The position numbers were made by a program, and so were the translations under genes. Positions 33,669 to 42,986 of a stretch of DNA of 64,000 nucleotides are shown here, one piece after another (position 1 is the stretch's first letter; each line of letters starts with the position of its first letter). The DNA lies in NCBI RefSeq assembly GCF_004023625.1, contig NZ_ML137715.1, positions 26,190 to 90,189 of the forward strand, written 5' to 3'. This DNA is from Streptomyces cavernae (GTDB taxonomy: Bacteria; Actinomycetota; Actinomycetes; Streptomycetales; Streptomycetaceae). The notes below the pieces were generated by a model. That model made no database searches. It worked only from the letters and a program-made list of their open reading frames with translations, and had not been told where the DNA came from.

Positions 33669-35015
33669 GTGAAGGAGTCCGAATTCGACACGTGTGTGAT
33701 CGGGGCCGGTCCCGCAGGGCTGGCGGTGGCGCGGGCGCTCGGTGAGCGGCGGCTTCCCTACACACACGTCGAGCGGCACACGGGTGCGGGTGGTCTGTGG
33801 GACATCGACAACCCGGGCAGCCCGATGTACGAGTCGGCGCATTTCGTCTCCAGCAAGACCCTCTCGGGGTTCGGAGGCTGGCCGATGCCCGACCACTTCG
33901 CCGACTACCCCTCGCGGCGCCAGATCCTGTCGTATCTGACGTCCTTCGCCGACGCGTACGGACTGACGAAGCAGATCGAGTTCGGCACCGGGGTCCGTGA
34001 CGTGGCCAAGAATGCGGACGGCACCTGGACGGTCAGCCGTGCCGACGGGCGCACCAGTCGGCACGCGCAGGTCGTGGTCTGTACGGGCGCGCAGTGGTAC
34101 CCCAACATCCCTGAAATCCCAGGTGCTTTCAGCGGAGAGATCCGGCACACGGTGGGCTACCGCAGCAGCGACGAACTGCGCGGCAAGCGAGTTCTTGTGG
34201 TGGGCGCGGGCAACTCCGGCTGCGACATCGCCTGCGACGCGGCCCGCGCCGCCGACCACGCGGAGATCAGCATGCGCCGCGGCTACTGGTTCATCCCCAA
34301 GCACCTGTTCGGCAGGCCCGTGGACACCCTCGAAGGCGTCGGTCCGCGGATGCCGAAGTGGCTGGAGCAGAAGCTGTTCGGCGCACTGCTGAGGATCGTC
34401 AACGGCGATCCGCGCCGCCTCGGCCTGCAGAAGCCGGACCACAAGCTCTTCGAGGCCCACCCCACGGTCAACTCGATGCTGCTCCACCACCTGCAGCACG
34501 GTGACATCACCGCGCGGCCGGGAATCCTCCGCGCCGAGGGCAGCACCGTCCACTTCACCGACGGCAGCAGCACCGACTTCGACCTGATCCTGCTGGCCAC
34601 CGGCTACGTCCACAAGGTGCCCGTAGCACAGCGCTACTTCGGCGACGAACAGCACCCCGACCTGTACCTGTCGTCGTTCTCCCGCGAGCACGAGGGTCTG
34701 TTCGGCGTCGGCTTCATCGAGACCAACTCCGGTGCCTACAAACTCTTCGACGCGCAGGCACAGCTGATCGCCGGCTTCATCCAGGACACCCGTCGAGGCC
34801 TGCCGAACGCCGAGCGGTTCGCCCGCATGATCCGCGGCGACCGCCCCGACCTGTCCGGCGGGCTCAGGTTCGTGGACTCCCCGCGCCACACCGGCTACGT
34901 CGACAGCGCCGCGTACACCAAGTACCTCACCAAGGTCGCCGCGGGCATGGGCTGGCCCACCGAGGGACGACCTCCGGCGGTGCCGGCCGTCCGCAGCAGG
35001 GAGACGGTGGCATGA
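33669..35015 (+). CDS. flavin-containing monooxygenase (FMO/Baeyer-Villiger-like)
   Basis: A 448-residue FAD/NADPH enzyme. The first Rossmann motif is GAGPAGLA (near 12-19) and the second, for NADPH, is GAGNSGCD (near 178). LATGYVH matches the FATGY motif. It appears complete and in frame, unlike its neighbours. The GTG start at 33669 has GAGGAGG upstream. It overlaps the broken SDR gene by ATGA, so the original operon was monooxygenase, short-chain dehydrogenase and aldehyde dehydrogenase, a catabolic or lipid-modifying set. The substrate is unknown. Confidence 0.9.
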   Translation: MKESEFDTCVIGAGPAGLAVARALGERRLPYTHVERHTGAGGLWDIDNPGSPMYESAHFVSSKTLSGFGGWPMPDHFADYPSRRQILSYLTSFADAYGLTKQIEFGTGVRDVAKNADGTWTVSRADGRTSRHAQVVVCTGAQWYPNIPEIPGAFSGEIRHTVGYRSSDELRGKRVLVVGAGNSGCDIACDAARAADHAEISMRRGYWFIPKHLFGRPVDTLEGVGPRMPKWLEQKLFGALLRIVNGDPRRLGLQKPDHKLFEAHPTVNSMLLHHLQHGDITARPGILRAEGSTVHFTDGSSTDFDLILLATGYVHKVPVAQRYFGDEQHPDLYLSSFSREHEGLFGVGFIETNSGAYKLFDAQAQLIAGFIQDTRRGLPNAERFARMIRGDRPDLSGGLRFVDSPRHTGYVDSAAYTKYLTKVAAGMGWPTEGRPPAVPAVRSRETVA

Positions 35016-35761
35016 GCGGATACGACTACACCGGCAAGGTGATGCTGGTGACCGGCGGCGCGGGCGGCATCGGCAGCGCGCTGTGCCGGCGGTTTGCGAT
35101 CGGCGGCGCCGTGTGCGTCGTCGTCGACATCGACGGCGACCGCGCGCATCAGGTCGCGGACAGCCTGCCCGGCACCCGGTCACCTGGGGCTCGGCTGCGA
35201 CCTGCGGGACCGGGCCGGGGTGGCGGACCTCTTCGAGCACGTCGCCTTCGTCTCCGGCCGTCTCGACGTGCTGGTCAACAACGTCGGCATGACCAGCACC
35301 GAGCGGTTCGACGTGCGCGCGGTGGAGACCATCGAGCGGGAGATCGACCTGAACATGATCTCCCCGTTGGTGGCCACGCGTCTCGCCATTCCCCTGCTGA
35401 GGGCCTCCGCCGACCCCCGTGTCATCACCACGGTGTCCCTCGCCGGCATCTTCCCGCAGGGCGAGACCCCCATCTACGCGGCGTCGAAGTTCGGGTTGCG
35501 CGGTGCCAGGAAGCGATCCGCACGGCGAACATCACCCCCTACGGCCTCGCCGCCTCCCTGTGGACCCACGACCTGGACACTGCCTTCCGCCTCGCCCGCG
35601 GCATCCAGGCCGGAGTGGTCTCCGTCAACGCCTACAGCGAGGGCGACATCACCGCCCCCTTCGGAGGCTGGAAACAGTCCGGATTCGGCGGGGCGGAGCG
35701 ATCCACCGACGCGTTCGCCCAGTGGACCAGGGAGAAGACAGTCTGGATCCGCACTCGCTAG
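35012..35761 (+). pseudogene. SDR gene frameshifted and fused to an aldehyde dehydrogenase 3' end
   Basis: The frame starting at 35012 encodes an SDR N-terminus (TGGAGGIGSAL) up to about 35180. SDR coding then continues one frame over (from the HLGLGCDLRD region through VNNVGM and the active-site IYAASKFGLRG) until about 35500. There the sequence joins, back in the first frame, the last about 85 residues of an aldehyde dehydrogenase (ITPYGLAASLWT, PFGGWKQSGFGG, KTVWI). So there is one frameshift plus a deletion that removed the SDR end and most of the aldehyde dehydrogenase. Not functional as either enzyme. Confidence 0.85.
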
Positions 35762-35794
35762 CAAGGCCGGAACCGGACGCGAATTCAAGCGCAG

Positions 35795-36015
35795 ATGGCC
35801 TCACGTCGTCGGCAGCAGGACCTCCCGGAGGTACTGGAGATCTCCGTCGCACAGAGCCTCCCGGTCGTCCCCTCCTTCTCCGAACAGGCTCGCAGACATG
35901 CGTCGAGCGAACGCACGCTGCGCCGTCGCCTGGCCGACTGCGGCACCGCCTACGAGGCGATCGTCGAGGGCGTCCGCCGTGAACGCGTCGAACAGCTCCT
36001 GCACCGCCCCCGCCT
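35795..36015 (+). pseudogene. remnant of an AraC-family regulator
   Basis: A short frame contains SSERTLRRRLADCGTAYEAIVEGVRRERVEQLL, the first helix-turn-helix of AraC regulators of the OruR/ArgR type. It then loses similarity after LHRPRLTL. The ligand domain and second helix-turn-helix are missing. Probably the decayed regulator of the monooxygenase operon. Nothing recognisable remains to 36231. Confidence 0.6.
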
Positions 36016-36231
36016 CACTCTCCGGAACCGGATCGATCGTGGTCGGCTGTCGACACTTCCGCGCACCACGCGGGCAGCATCTGCCCCACTCGAGGACATC
36101 ATCAGTCCTACTTCGAACCAACTCCCCCGTGCTTCCCGCCGGTTGATACACCTGCTGGCGGCGCGGACACGACCTGCCGACGGTCGTGCGGCGCGCGCGG
36201 CGAGCGGTGGGCGAAGGAGCGGGGAGGCACG

Positions 36232-37506
36232 GTGGACGACGGCCGGCACACACGTGAGGCCCTGCTCGGCAGCGCTCCGCCCGGGTTCGTGCCCCGGCTC
36301 GTCGGCCTGCTCCCGCACGGGCGGCACACCACCCCCTACGAGCATCCGGAGGAACCGCCGTTCGTGCTGCTCACCGGCCCGGACGGGAGCACGCTGCTGA
36401 GCGAACTGCGCGCGGCCTACCGGGGGCACACCCCGGTCGCGCTCACCGACTGCGCGGGCGGGCCGACGGGATCCGGTGGCTTCGGGCCGGACGGGTCCGG
36501 TGGCTTCGGGCCGCCCCTGGCCCGGGCGCTGGCGCACATCGCCGAGCAACTCGCGGAACCGGTGGCGGGAGCCGCCCGGATCGGGTTCCCACGGCTGGCG
36601 GCGGGGCTGCTGGCGGTCGCGGTGGGCGGCTGGAGCGCGGGCGGGACGGGTGGCTTGGGTGCGGACGTGACGGGTGGCCTGAGCGCGGACGGGACCGGTG
36701 GCCTGAGCGCGGGCGAGGCGGCTCACACGCAGGGTGAGACGGCACACGCGCAGGGTGATACGGCATACGCGCGGGGTGAGACGGCGTACGCGCGGATGTG
36801 GTGCGAGGCCGAGCGGATCCTGGCCCTGGGCGGGCCGGGCCCGGTGGGCAGGGGCCCGGGGCGCACGTCAGGGCGGGTGTCCGGGCCGTCCCCCGGCTCC
36901 CGTCCGGGAACAGGCGCTCCCGGTGTCGGTCTGCGCGGCGGCTCCGGCGCAGGTCCGGGGCGGATCGTGGGCAGGCTGCTCGCGGCGCTGTCCACCACGG
37001 GCCCGGTCGTGGAACCGCTGATCGAGGCCGCGCTGGAGGCATTCTGCGAGAGTGTGTCCCCCGTCCACCGCCGGCTCCGCAGGGCCGCAGCCTGGTACCG
37101 GGACTACCCGGGGGCCGGGGGCAGCCCGAAGCTCGGACTGGTGCTGCTGGCCGGGGACTTCAGGACGGCCGCACCCCGCAGGCGGGCCGAGCTCCATCTC
37201 GTACGGGCCCTGCTGGCCGATCTCGACGACGCGTACACCCGCGCCCTGCGCCGCACGCACCGTCTCGGACGTCCGCTGGTGCTGATCGACAACGCGCAGG
37301 AGGCCCCGGCCCTGATAGCGGCCGTGCTGCGCGGCCGGGCCGACGGGAACACCGACCAGGTGGCCTTCCTCGCGACGGTCCGCGACGACCGCCACCCGGC
37401 GCTGCGCGACGCGGCACGCCGCACGCTCGCGGAGGTGGCGCGGGACAGCGGCTGGGCTCCACGGGCGACGGCGGCGTCGCGGGCGCTCCTGCTGGCGACG
37501 GGCTGA
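36232..37506 (+). CDS. hypothetical protein, degenerate P-loop type, possibly truncated
   Basis: 424 residues. The N-terminal LLTGPDGSTLLSEL resembles a P-loop but lacks the GK[ST]. A low-complexity middle has internal repeats (GG-LSADGT; HTQGETAHAQGDTAYARGE). The C-terminal half is alpha-helical with a Walker-B-like PLVLIDNAQEAP. The GTG start has GGGGAGG upstream. Streptomyces relatives I recall continue beyond the point where this protein ends (ASRALLLATG), so it may be a 3'-truncated STAND-like ATPase. Function unknown. Confidence 0.65.
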   Translation: MDDGRHTREALLGSAPPGFVPRLVGLLPHGRHTTPYEHPEEPPFVLLTGPDGSTLLSELRAAYRGHTPVALTDCAGGPTGSGGFGPDGSGGFGPPLARALAHIAEQLAEPVAGAARIGFPRLAAGLLAVAVGGWSAGGTGGLGADVTGGLSADGTGGLSAGEAAHTQGETAHAQGDTAYARGETAYARMWCEAERILALGGPGPVGRGPGRTSGRVSGPSPGSRPGTGAPGVGLRGGSGAGPGRIVGRLLAALSTTGPVVEPLIEAALEAFCESVSPVHRRLRRAAAWYRDYPGAGGSPKLGLVLLAGDFRTAAPRRRAELHLVRALLADLDDAYTRALRRTHRLGRPLVLIDNAQEAPALIAAVLRGRADGNTDQVAFLATVRDDRHPALRDAARRTLAEVARDSGWAPRATAASRALLLATG

Positions 37507-37574
37507 CCGGCTCCGGCTGACTGACCGGCTACTCGCTGGCTGAGCGGCTACCGGCTGACGCTGACCGAGCCTGC

Positions 37575-38066
37575 CTACGTGTAGGACGCCCGGAGTTCCC
37601 GGAAGCGGTCGGGAGTCCACGCCGACCAGTCCGTGGGGCGGCCGTCCAGCGCGGCAGCGAGGCGTTCGAGGTGGTCGTGCCAGGCGGCGAGGCAGTCGAG
37701 GCGGAACTCGTCGTCACCGTGGATCTCGTTGGTGAAACGGAGGATGGTGCCGGGTTCGAGGTGGAAGCGGATGCGCCCGTGGAAGCCCTCCATCGTGTAC
37801 TCGGCGACCCGTTCGACGTCCCAGGCGGTGATCCGGCCGGACACGGCCGGGGCGTCCGAGTTGAGCAGGCGCAGCACCACCGCCCCGCCGAGGTGCCGCT
37901 CCAGGACGTCTGCGGCCGCCAGCCACTTCACGAGCCCCTCCGGGGTGGCCACCGCGTCCCAGACCTCCTCCATGGTGTGCGGCACCCGCACGACGAAGCG
38001 GAGGGTGTGGGTTCCGTCCCGGGTCTCGCTGCTGCCCGGTTCGATCACGCCGACGGAGTGGTTCAT
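37575..38066 (-). CDS. SRPBCC (AHSA1-like) family protein
   Basis: 163 residues with the START/SRPBCC ligand-cavity pattern (RVPHTMEEVWDAVATPEGLVKWL and the C-terminal long helix with CLAAWHDHLERLAAAL). Such proteins bind hydrophobic ligands. It stands alone, convergent with the preceding hypothetical gene. Confidence 0.87.
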   Translation of the reverse strand: MNHSVGVIEPGSSETRDGTHTLRFVVRVPHTMEEVWDAVATPEGLVKWLAAADVLERHLGGAVVLRLLNSDAPAVSGRITAWDVERVAEYTMEGFHGRIRFHLEPGTILRFTNEIHGDDEFRLDCLAAWHDHLERLAAALDGRPTDWSAWTPDRFRELRASYT

Positions 38067-38270
38067 GGCACCAGCCTGACTCGGGGCCGACCGTTCCGCA
38101 GCCGGTCGCCCGGCAGCCGGTCACGGGCTCGCTCCGCAGCCCGTCACGGACGCTCGCCCGCCCTGTCGAGGACCGCCCGCTCGAGGATCGACAAGGGCCG
38201 GTTCCGGTGACTCACGTCACAGGAACCGGCCCGGGCCTGGTTCTGATGAAGTGTCAGACGACGGCGGTCG

Positions 38271-39365
38271 TCACACGCCGGCGTAGGAGTGCTTGCCGGA
38301 GACGAAGATGTTGACGCCGTAGTAGTTGAACAGCCAGCAGCCGAAGGCGATGAGCGCGAGGTAGGCGGCCTTGCGGCCCTTCCAGCCGGCGGTGGCGCGG
38401 GCGTGCAGGTAGCAGGCGTAGGCGACCCAGGTGATGAAGGACCAGACCTCCTTGGGGTCCCACCCCCAGTAGCGGCCCCAGGCGTCGCCCGCCCAGATCG
38501 CGCCCGCGATGATCGTGAAGGTCCACAGCGGGAAGACGGCGGCGTTGACGCGGTACGAGAACTTGTCGAGGGAGGCCGCGGAGGGCAGCCGCTCCAGCAC
38601 GGAGCCGGCGAAGCTGCCCGGCTTGCCGCCCGTGGCCAGCTTGTTCTCGTACGAGTCCCGGAACAGGTAGAGCAGGGTGCCGACGGCCCCGACGTAGAAG
38701 ACCGCGCCGCAGAAGATCGCGGTGGAGACGTGGATCCACAGCCAGTAGGAGTGGAGGGCGGGAACCAACTGGTCGCTGGCGGTGTACAAGACAGTGACGG
38801 CGAGGCCGAGATCGAGGAGGACCGTGGTGATCAGGGGGAGGCCCAGCCAGCGGACGTTCTTCTTCAGCGCGAGCAGGGTGAGGTACACGCCCACGGCGAC
38901 GGTGGAGAAGGTGATGTTGAACTCGTACATGTTGCCCCACGGCGCCCGCTCCACGGAGAGCGCGCGGGTGAGGACACCCCCGGCCTCGACGAGCCAGCCG
39001 AGGACGGTGAGGGACACGGCGATACGGCCGTAGAGGTCGCCCTGCTCGTCCCCGCCGTGCGCGCCCGGCCCGTCCGGCACGTCCCGGGCACCGGCCGCGG
39101 ACCGGACCACGACCTTGGGCCGGTCCAGTACGGCGGTGCCGCCCTTGACCTGCACCTTCGGGGCCTCGGCCGAGGCGATGGCCTTGGTGGTCAGCGCGGC
39201 GGCCGTACGGCCGACCTTGCTGCGGCTGCCGAAGAGCCACTCGGCCATATGGGCGAAGAAGGCCAGCAGGTAGACGGCCATGGCGGAGTAGATCAGCACA
39301 TTGCTGATGTTCGCGAGATTCTCGTTGGTCGCGACAGCGAGAGTCGTTGCGGCGGCGTGAGTCAC
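38271..39365 (-). CDS. ccsB: CcsB/ResC cytochrome c synthase subunit
   Basis: A 364-residue polytopic membrane protein. The heme-handling WWD-type motif appears as WGRYWGWDPKEVWSF with flanking His residues. With ResB it ligates heme to apocytochrome c outside the membrane (system II). The GTG start overlaps the resB stop (GTGA). Last gene of resA-ccdA-resB-ccsB. Confidence 0.94.
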   Translation of the reverse strand: MTHAAATTLAVATNENLANISNVLIYSAMAVYLLAFFAHMAEWLFGSRSKVGRTAAALTTKAIASAEAPKVQVKGGTAVLDRPKVVVRSAAGARDVPDGPGAHGGDEQGDLYGRIAVSLTVLGWLVEAGGVLTRALSVERAPWGNMYEFNITFSTVAVGVYLTLLALKKNVRWLGLPLITTVLLDLGLAVTVLYTASDQLVPALHSYWLWIHVSTAIFCGAVFYVGAVGTLLYLFRDSYENKLATGGKPGSFAGSVLERLPSAASLDKFSYRVNAAVFPLWTFTIIAGAIWAGDAWGRYWGWDPKEVWSFITWVAYACYLHARATAGWKGRKAAYLALIAFGCWLFNYYGVNIFVSGKHSYAGV

Positions 39366-41164
39366 TGCTGCTCAGCCCCTTCGACGGAGGCGGGTACGGG
39401 GGATTCGGCCTCCGGCGCCTGACCGGGGGCGGCGGGCTCGGTCTCCGTGGCGGAGGCGGAACCCGCGGGTTTGTCTGCGGACGGCGGCCCGTCCGGGGCG
39501 GTGGGGGCCTCGGCGTGGAGGAGGGCGACCAGTGCGCTCAGCTCTTCCGGGACCTTCGCGGATTCGCTGCGGCCGAGGGCCGCCGTCTCGACGACGGTGA
39601 CGCCGTCGGGACCGGTGGTGGCGCGGACCCAAACACGGCGGCGCTGGATGAACAGGGAGGCCGCGAGGCCGCCGATCGCGGCCACCGCTCCGGTCAGCGC
39701 CCAGCCGTCACCGGGCTGGTGCGAGATCTGGAAGGTGGCCCACTGCTTGATGTCCTTCTCGAAGGTGATCGAACCCGCGCCGTCCGGCAGCTTCATGGTC
39801 TCGCCGGGCAGCAGCCGCTGCTTGAGCGCTTTGCCCTTGGAGTCCTTGAACTCCTTCATCTTGGAGGTGTCGAGTTGGTAGACGTTCTGCGGGATCCCGG
39901 CGTCCACGCCGAGACTGCCGTGGTACGCGTTCAGCGCGAGCACGGGGAAGTCCAGCGCGGGGAAGGTGGAGAACATGTTCCCCTGTCCGGCCCCGGCGAA
40001 GGTGGGCACGAAGAAGGCGTTGAAGCCGAGCTGCTCCTTCTTGCCGTTCTTGTCCCGGTAGCCGTCCAGGACCTTGATGGCCCCGGTGGAGGTGACGTTG
40101 GAGTCGACGGGCAGCAGCGGCACGGCCTGCTGGAACACGACCTTGCCGCGCCCGTCCCGGACGGTGACGACGGGCGCGTACCCGTGTCCGATCAGGTACA
40201 CCTTGTCGCCGTCGATCTCCAGCGGCTTGTTGACCTCGATGGCCGTCTTCTTGGGCTTGCCGTCGGCGCCCTCGCTGTAGGTGACGTCAGCCCGGTAGAC
40301 GCGGGGCGTGCCCGTGTTGGGGCCGCTGCGCTCGTAGGTGCCGGTGAACTTGTCGAGGGTGAAGCTGAACGGCGCCAGATCGTTGTCGGGGTCGAAGAGG
40401 CTGCCCGACCTGAAGTCGTCGTACTGGATGAGCGTGTTGGCGAACCCGTCACCCTCGACGATCAGTTTGCCGCCCTCGGACTTGAACAGCTGCCCGCCGG
40501 CGAAGGCGATCAGCATCACGATCAGCGCGACGTGGAAGACGAGGTTGCCGGCCTCGCGGAGGTAGCCCTTCTCGGCGGCGACGGCTTCCCCGGCGGCATG
40601 GGCGCGGAACCGGCGCCGCTTGAGCAGACCGAGCGCCGCCTCACGGACCTGTTCGGGCGCAGCCTCGGTCCGCCAGGTCGCGTAGGCGGGCAGCCGGGTC
40701 AGCCGCTTGGGCGCGGCAGGCGGGCGCCCGCGCAGCTGGCCGACGAACTGCCAGGTGCGGGGGACGATACAGCCGATGAGGGAGACGAACAGCAGGATGT
40801 AGATCGCCGAGAACCACACCGAGCTGTAGACGTTGAAGAGCCCGAGTTTGTCGTAGATCGGGCCGAGCGTGCTGTGCGCCTTCTTGAAGTCGGCGACCTT
40901 GAATTCGTCGGTCCCGGACTGCGGGATCAGCGAGCCGGGGATGGAGGCGAGCGAGAGCAGGAAGAGCAGCAGGAGCGCGACCCGCATGGAGGTCAGCTGC
41001 CGCCAGAACCAGCGGGCCCAGCCGATGACACCGAGCGCGGGCAGGTTGGGGGCGTCCTCCACAGGTGCGGTGGACAGCTGCGAGCCGGCGGCGCCCAGCT
41101 CCTCGGCGCCGGAGCCGGCGTCGGGGCCGTCCGCCTTCGCCGTGTCGTCCGTCTTGGTGCTCAT
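39362..41164 (-). CDS. resB: ResB cytochrome c biogenesis protein
   Basis: 600 residues. Membrane segments lie in the N-terminal third (WRQLTSMRVALLLLFLLSLASIPGS and VWFSAIYILLFVSLIGC, then VFHVALIVMLIAFA), followed by a large extracytoplasmic domain and a last membrane segment near residue 500. The tail is Pro/Ala/Glu-rich. It forms the heme-delivery and ligation complex with CcsB. Three bases separate it from ccdA. Confidence 0.95.
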   Translation of the reverse strand: MSTKTDDTAKADGPDAGSGAEELGAAGSQLSTAPVEDAPNLPALGVIGWARWFWRQLTSMRVALLLLFLLSLASIPGSLIPQSGTDEFKVADFKKAHSTLGPIYDKLGLFNVYSSVWFSAIYILLFVSLIGCIVPRTWQFVGQLRGRPPAAPKRLTRLPAYATWRTEAAPEQVREAALGLLKRRRFRAHAAGEAVAAEKGYLREAGNLVFHVALIVMLIAFAGGQLFKSEGGKLIVEGDGFANTLIQYDDFRSGSLFDPDNDLAPFSFTLDKFTGTYERSGPNTGTPRVYRADVTYSEGADGKPKKTAIEVNKPLEIDGDKVYLIGHGYAPVVTVRDGRGKVVFQQAVPLLPVDSNVTSTGAIKVLDGYRDKNGKKEQLGFNAFFVPTFAGAGQGNMFSTFPALDFPVLALNAYHGSLGVDAGIPQNVYQLDTSKMKEFKDSKGKALKQRLLPGETMKLPDGAGSITFEKDIKQWATFQISHQPGDGWALTGAVAAIGGLAASLFIQRRRVWVRATTGPDGVTVVETAALGRSESAKVPEELSALVALLHAEAPTAPDGPPSADKPAGSASATETEPAAPGQAPEAESPVPASVEGAEQQ

Positions 41165-41167
41165 CGA

Positions 41168-41935
41168 TCAGATCCCCACAGTGAAGCTGTTGGACCAGAC
41201 CTGCATCTCCTGCACGATGCGGTCCCAGGCGCCGGTCAGCAGCAGCAGTCCGGTCGCGATCATCATGCCGCCGCCGAGGCGCATCACCCATACGTAGTGG
41301 CGCTTGACCCAGCCGAAGGCGCCGAGCGCCTTGCGGAAGGCGACGGCCGCCAGTACGAAGGGCAGGCCCAGCCCCAGACAGTACGCGACGGTCAGTATGG
41401 CTCCGCGCCCCGCACCCGCCTGGGTGGAGGACAGGGCCAGTACGGAGGCGAGGGTCGGGCCGATGCACGGCGTCCAGCCGATCCCGAACAGCGCGCCGAG
41501 CACCGGTGCGCCGGCCAGTCCGGTCACCGGCTTCTTGTGGAAGCGGAACTCGCGCATGTTCAGCCAGGGCATGAGGCCCATGAAGAAGACGCCCATGACG
41601 ATCATGAGGACGCCGAGGATCTTGGAGAGGATGTCCCGCTGGCTCTGCAGGGTCGAGCCGAAGTAGCCGAAGAGTGCCCCGCTGGAGACGAAGACGGCGG
41701 TGAAGCCGAGCACGAAGAGCGAGGCTCCGGCGGCCATCCGCCCACGTCGTGCCTCGGCCAGGTCGGTGCCGCTGATCCCGGTGACATAGGAGAGATATCC
41801 GGGGACGAGCGGCAGGACACAGGGGGAGAAGAAGGAGACGAGTCCCCCGAGGACGGCGATGGGCAGGGCGAGCAGCAGAGCCCCGCTGGACACCGTCTCG
41901 CTCAGGCCGGCGGCGAGTACGGACGCTTCGGTCAC
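41168..41935 (-). CDS. ccdA: CcdA thiol-disulfide transporter
   Basis: A 255-residue membrane protein with about six segments. It carries electrons from cytoplasmic thioredoxin to ResA. The two conserved Cys lie in FFSPCVLPLVPGY and GWTPCIGP. GTG start. The next upstream gene, resA, ends one base away, so translation is coupled. Confidence 0.95.
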   Translation of the reverse strand: MTEASVLAAGLSETVSSGALLLALPIAVLGGLVSFFSPCVLPLVPGYLSYVTGISGTDLAEARRGRMAAGASLFVLGFTAVFVSSGALFGYFGSTLQSQRDILSKILGVLMIVMGVFFMGLMPWLNMREFRFHKKPVTGLAGAPVLGALFGIGWTPCIGPTLASVLALSSTQAGAGRGAILTVAYCLGLGLPFVLAAVAFRKALGAFGWVKRHYVWVMRLGGGMMIATGLLLLTGAWDRIVQEMQVWSNSFTVGI

Positions 41936-41936
41936 G

Positions 41937-42566
41937 TCACTTCTCCGCGACGACGGGGTCGAGCATCTTGCGCAGCTTCTCCTCGCTCAGCGGCTGCAGC
42001 GACCGCGCCGCGATCTTTCCCTCGCGGTCGATGATCAGGGTGGAGGGGATCGCCTGCGGGTTGAGCGTGCCCTTCTCGAAGCGGAGCATCAGCTTGCCGG
42101 TCGGGTCGTAGAGGCTCGGGTAGGTGACGCCGTAGTCCTCTTCGAAGGCCTTGGCCGGGCCGGTGCTGGTGTCGCGGGTGTTGATGCCGACGAACTGCAC
42201 ACCGTCCTTGGCCGTCTCCTCGGACACCTTGGCGAAGTTCGGTGCCTCGGCGCGGCAGGGCGGGCACCAGGAGCCCCAGACGTTGATGACGACGACCTTG
42301 CCCTTGTAGTCGGCGAGGGCGATGTCCTTGCCTTCGAGGGTCTTGCCGGAGAGATCGGGAGCGGCGGCCCGCTCGCCCTTCTTCGCGGTCGCGATGCCGT
42401 CGGGGCCGGCGATGAAGCCCGTCTTGTTGGAGCCTCCTTGGACACCCCCGGAGCCGCAGGCCGAAAGGAGCAGCGCCGCGGCGGCGGCTGAGGCGGTGAT
42501 CAGGGCGTTACGGTTGCGGCCACGGGTCCGGACGGTGCGCTGAGGGGCGCGGCTGGCGGCACTCAT
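41937..42566 (-). CDS. resA: ResA/TlpA-like thioredoxin lipoprotein
   Basis: 209 residues. A signal peptide ends in lipobox LLSAC, and a thioredoxin-fold domain carries the active site WCPPC (about 112-116). It reduces apocytochrome c cysteines before heme attachment. First gene of the cytochrome c maturation operon; its upstream region contains the 30-bp repeat array. Confidence 0.94.
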   Translation of the reverse strand: MSAASRAPQRTVRTRGRNRNALITASAAAAALLLSACGSGGVQGGSNKTGFIAGPDGIATAKKGERAAAPDLSGKTLEGKDIALADYKGKVVVINVWGSWCPPCRAEAPNFAKVSEETAKDGVQFVGINTRDTSTGPAKAFEEDYGVTYPSLYDPTGKLMLRFEKGTLNPQAIPSTLIIDREGKIAARSLQPLSEEKLRKMLDPVVAEK

Positions 42567-42730
42567 GTGAAAAGTTTCGCATGCCCGTTCCGAGGATCTT
42601 TCGCGCCCCCCTCCACGGCCGTAAGCCCCTTGTCAGGCCATGTTTCCAGGGACTCCACGAGGCCGAGGTGCCGTCCCGCGTCCTCGTACCCGGTCCGGGT
42701 GGTCCCGGTCCCCGGTCCCGGTGTCGGTAG

Positions 42731-42970
42731 TCCCGGAGCCCGCAGTCCGTATGTCGACGGTCCCGGAGCCCGCAGTCCGTGTGTCGGTAGTCCCGGAGCC
42801 CGCAGTCCGTGTGGCGGTAGTCCCGGAGCCCGCAGTCCGTATGTCGGCGGTCCCGGAGCCCGCAGTCCGTGTGGCGGTAGTCCCGGAGCCCGCAGTCCGT
42901 ATGTCGACGGTCCCGGAGCCCGCAGTCCGTGTGGCGGTAGTCCTGGAGCCGGCAGTCCGTGTGTCGGCGG
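42731..42970. repeat. 30-bp tandem repeat, eight full copies
   Basis: Contiguous 30-bp units beginning at 42731 and every 30 bases after. Each has a constant 20 bases (TCCCGGAGCCCGCAGTCCGT) and a variable 10 (ATGTCGACGG, GTGTCGGTAG, GTGGCGGTAG, ATGTCGGCGG). The last unit is diverged and partial units flank both ends. It fills the 420-bp gap between the deacetylase 3' end and resA. Three reading frames stay open, but no ribosome site or conserved protein is seen. Confidence 0.93.
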
Positions 42971-42986
42971 TCTGGCAGCCCCGCGG

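Noticed and set aside
34895..35149. 84-codon minus-strand frame over the monooxygenase end
   Set aside because: Antisense shadow of the monooxygenase and SDR coding sequence.
42731..42970. CRISPR array
   Set aside because: Units are contiguous with no unique spacers and only four tail variants; no cas genes nearby.
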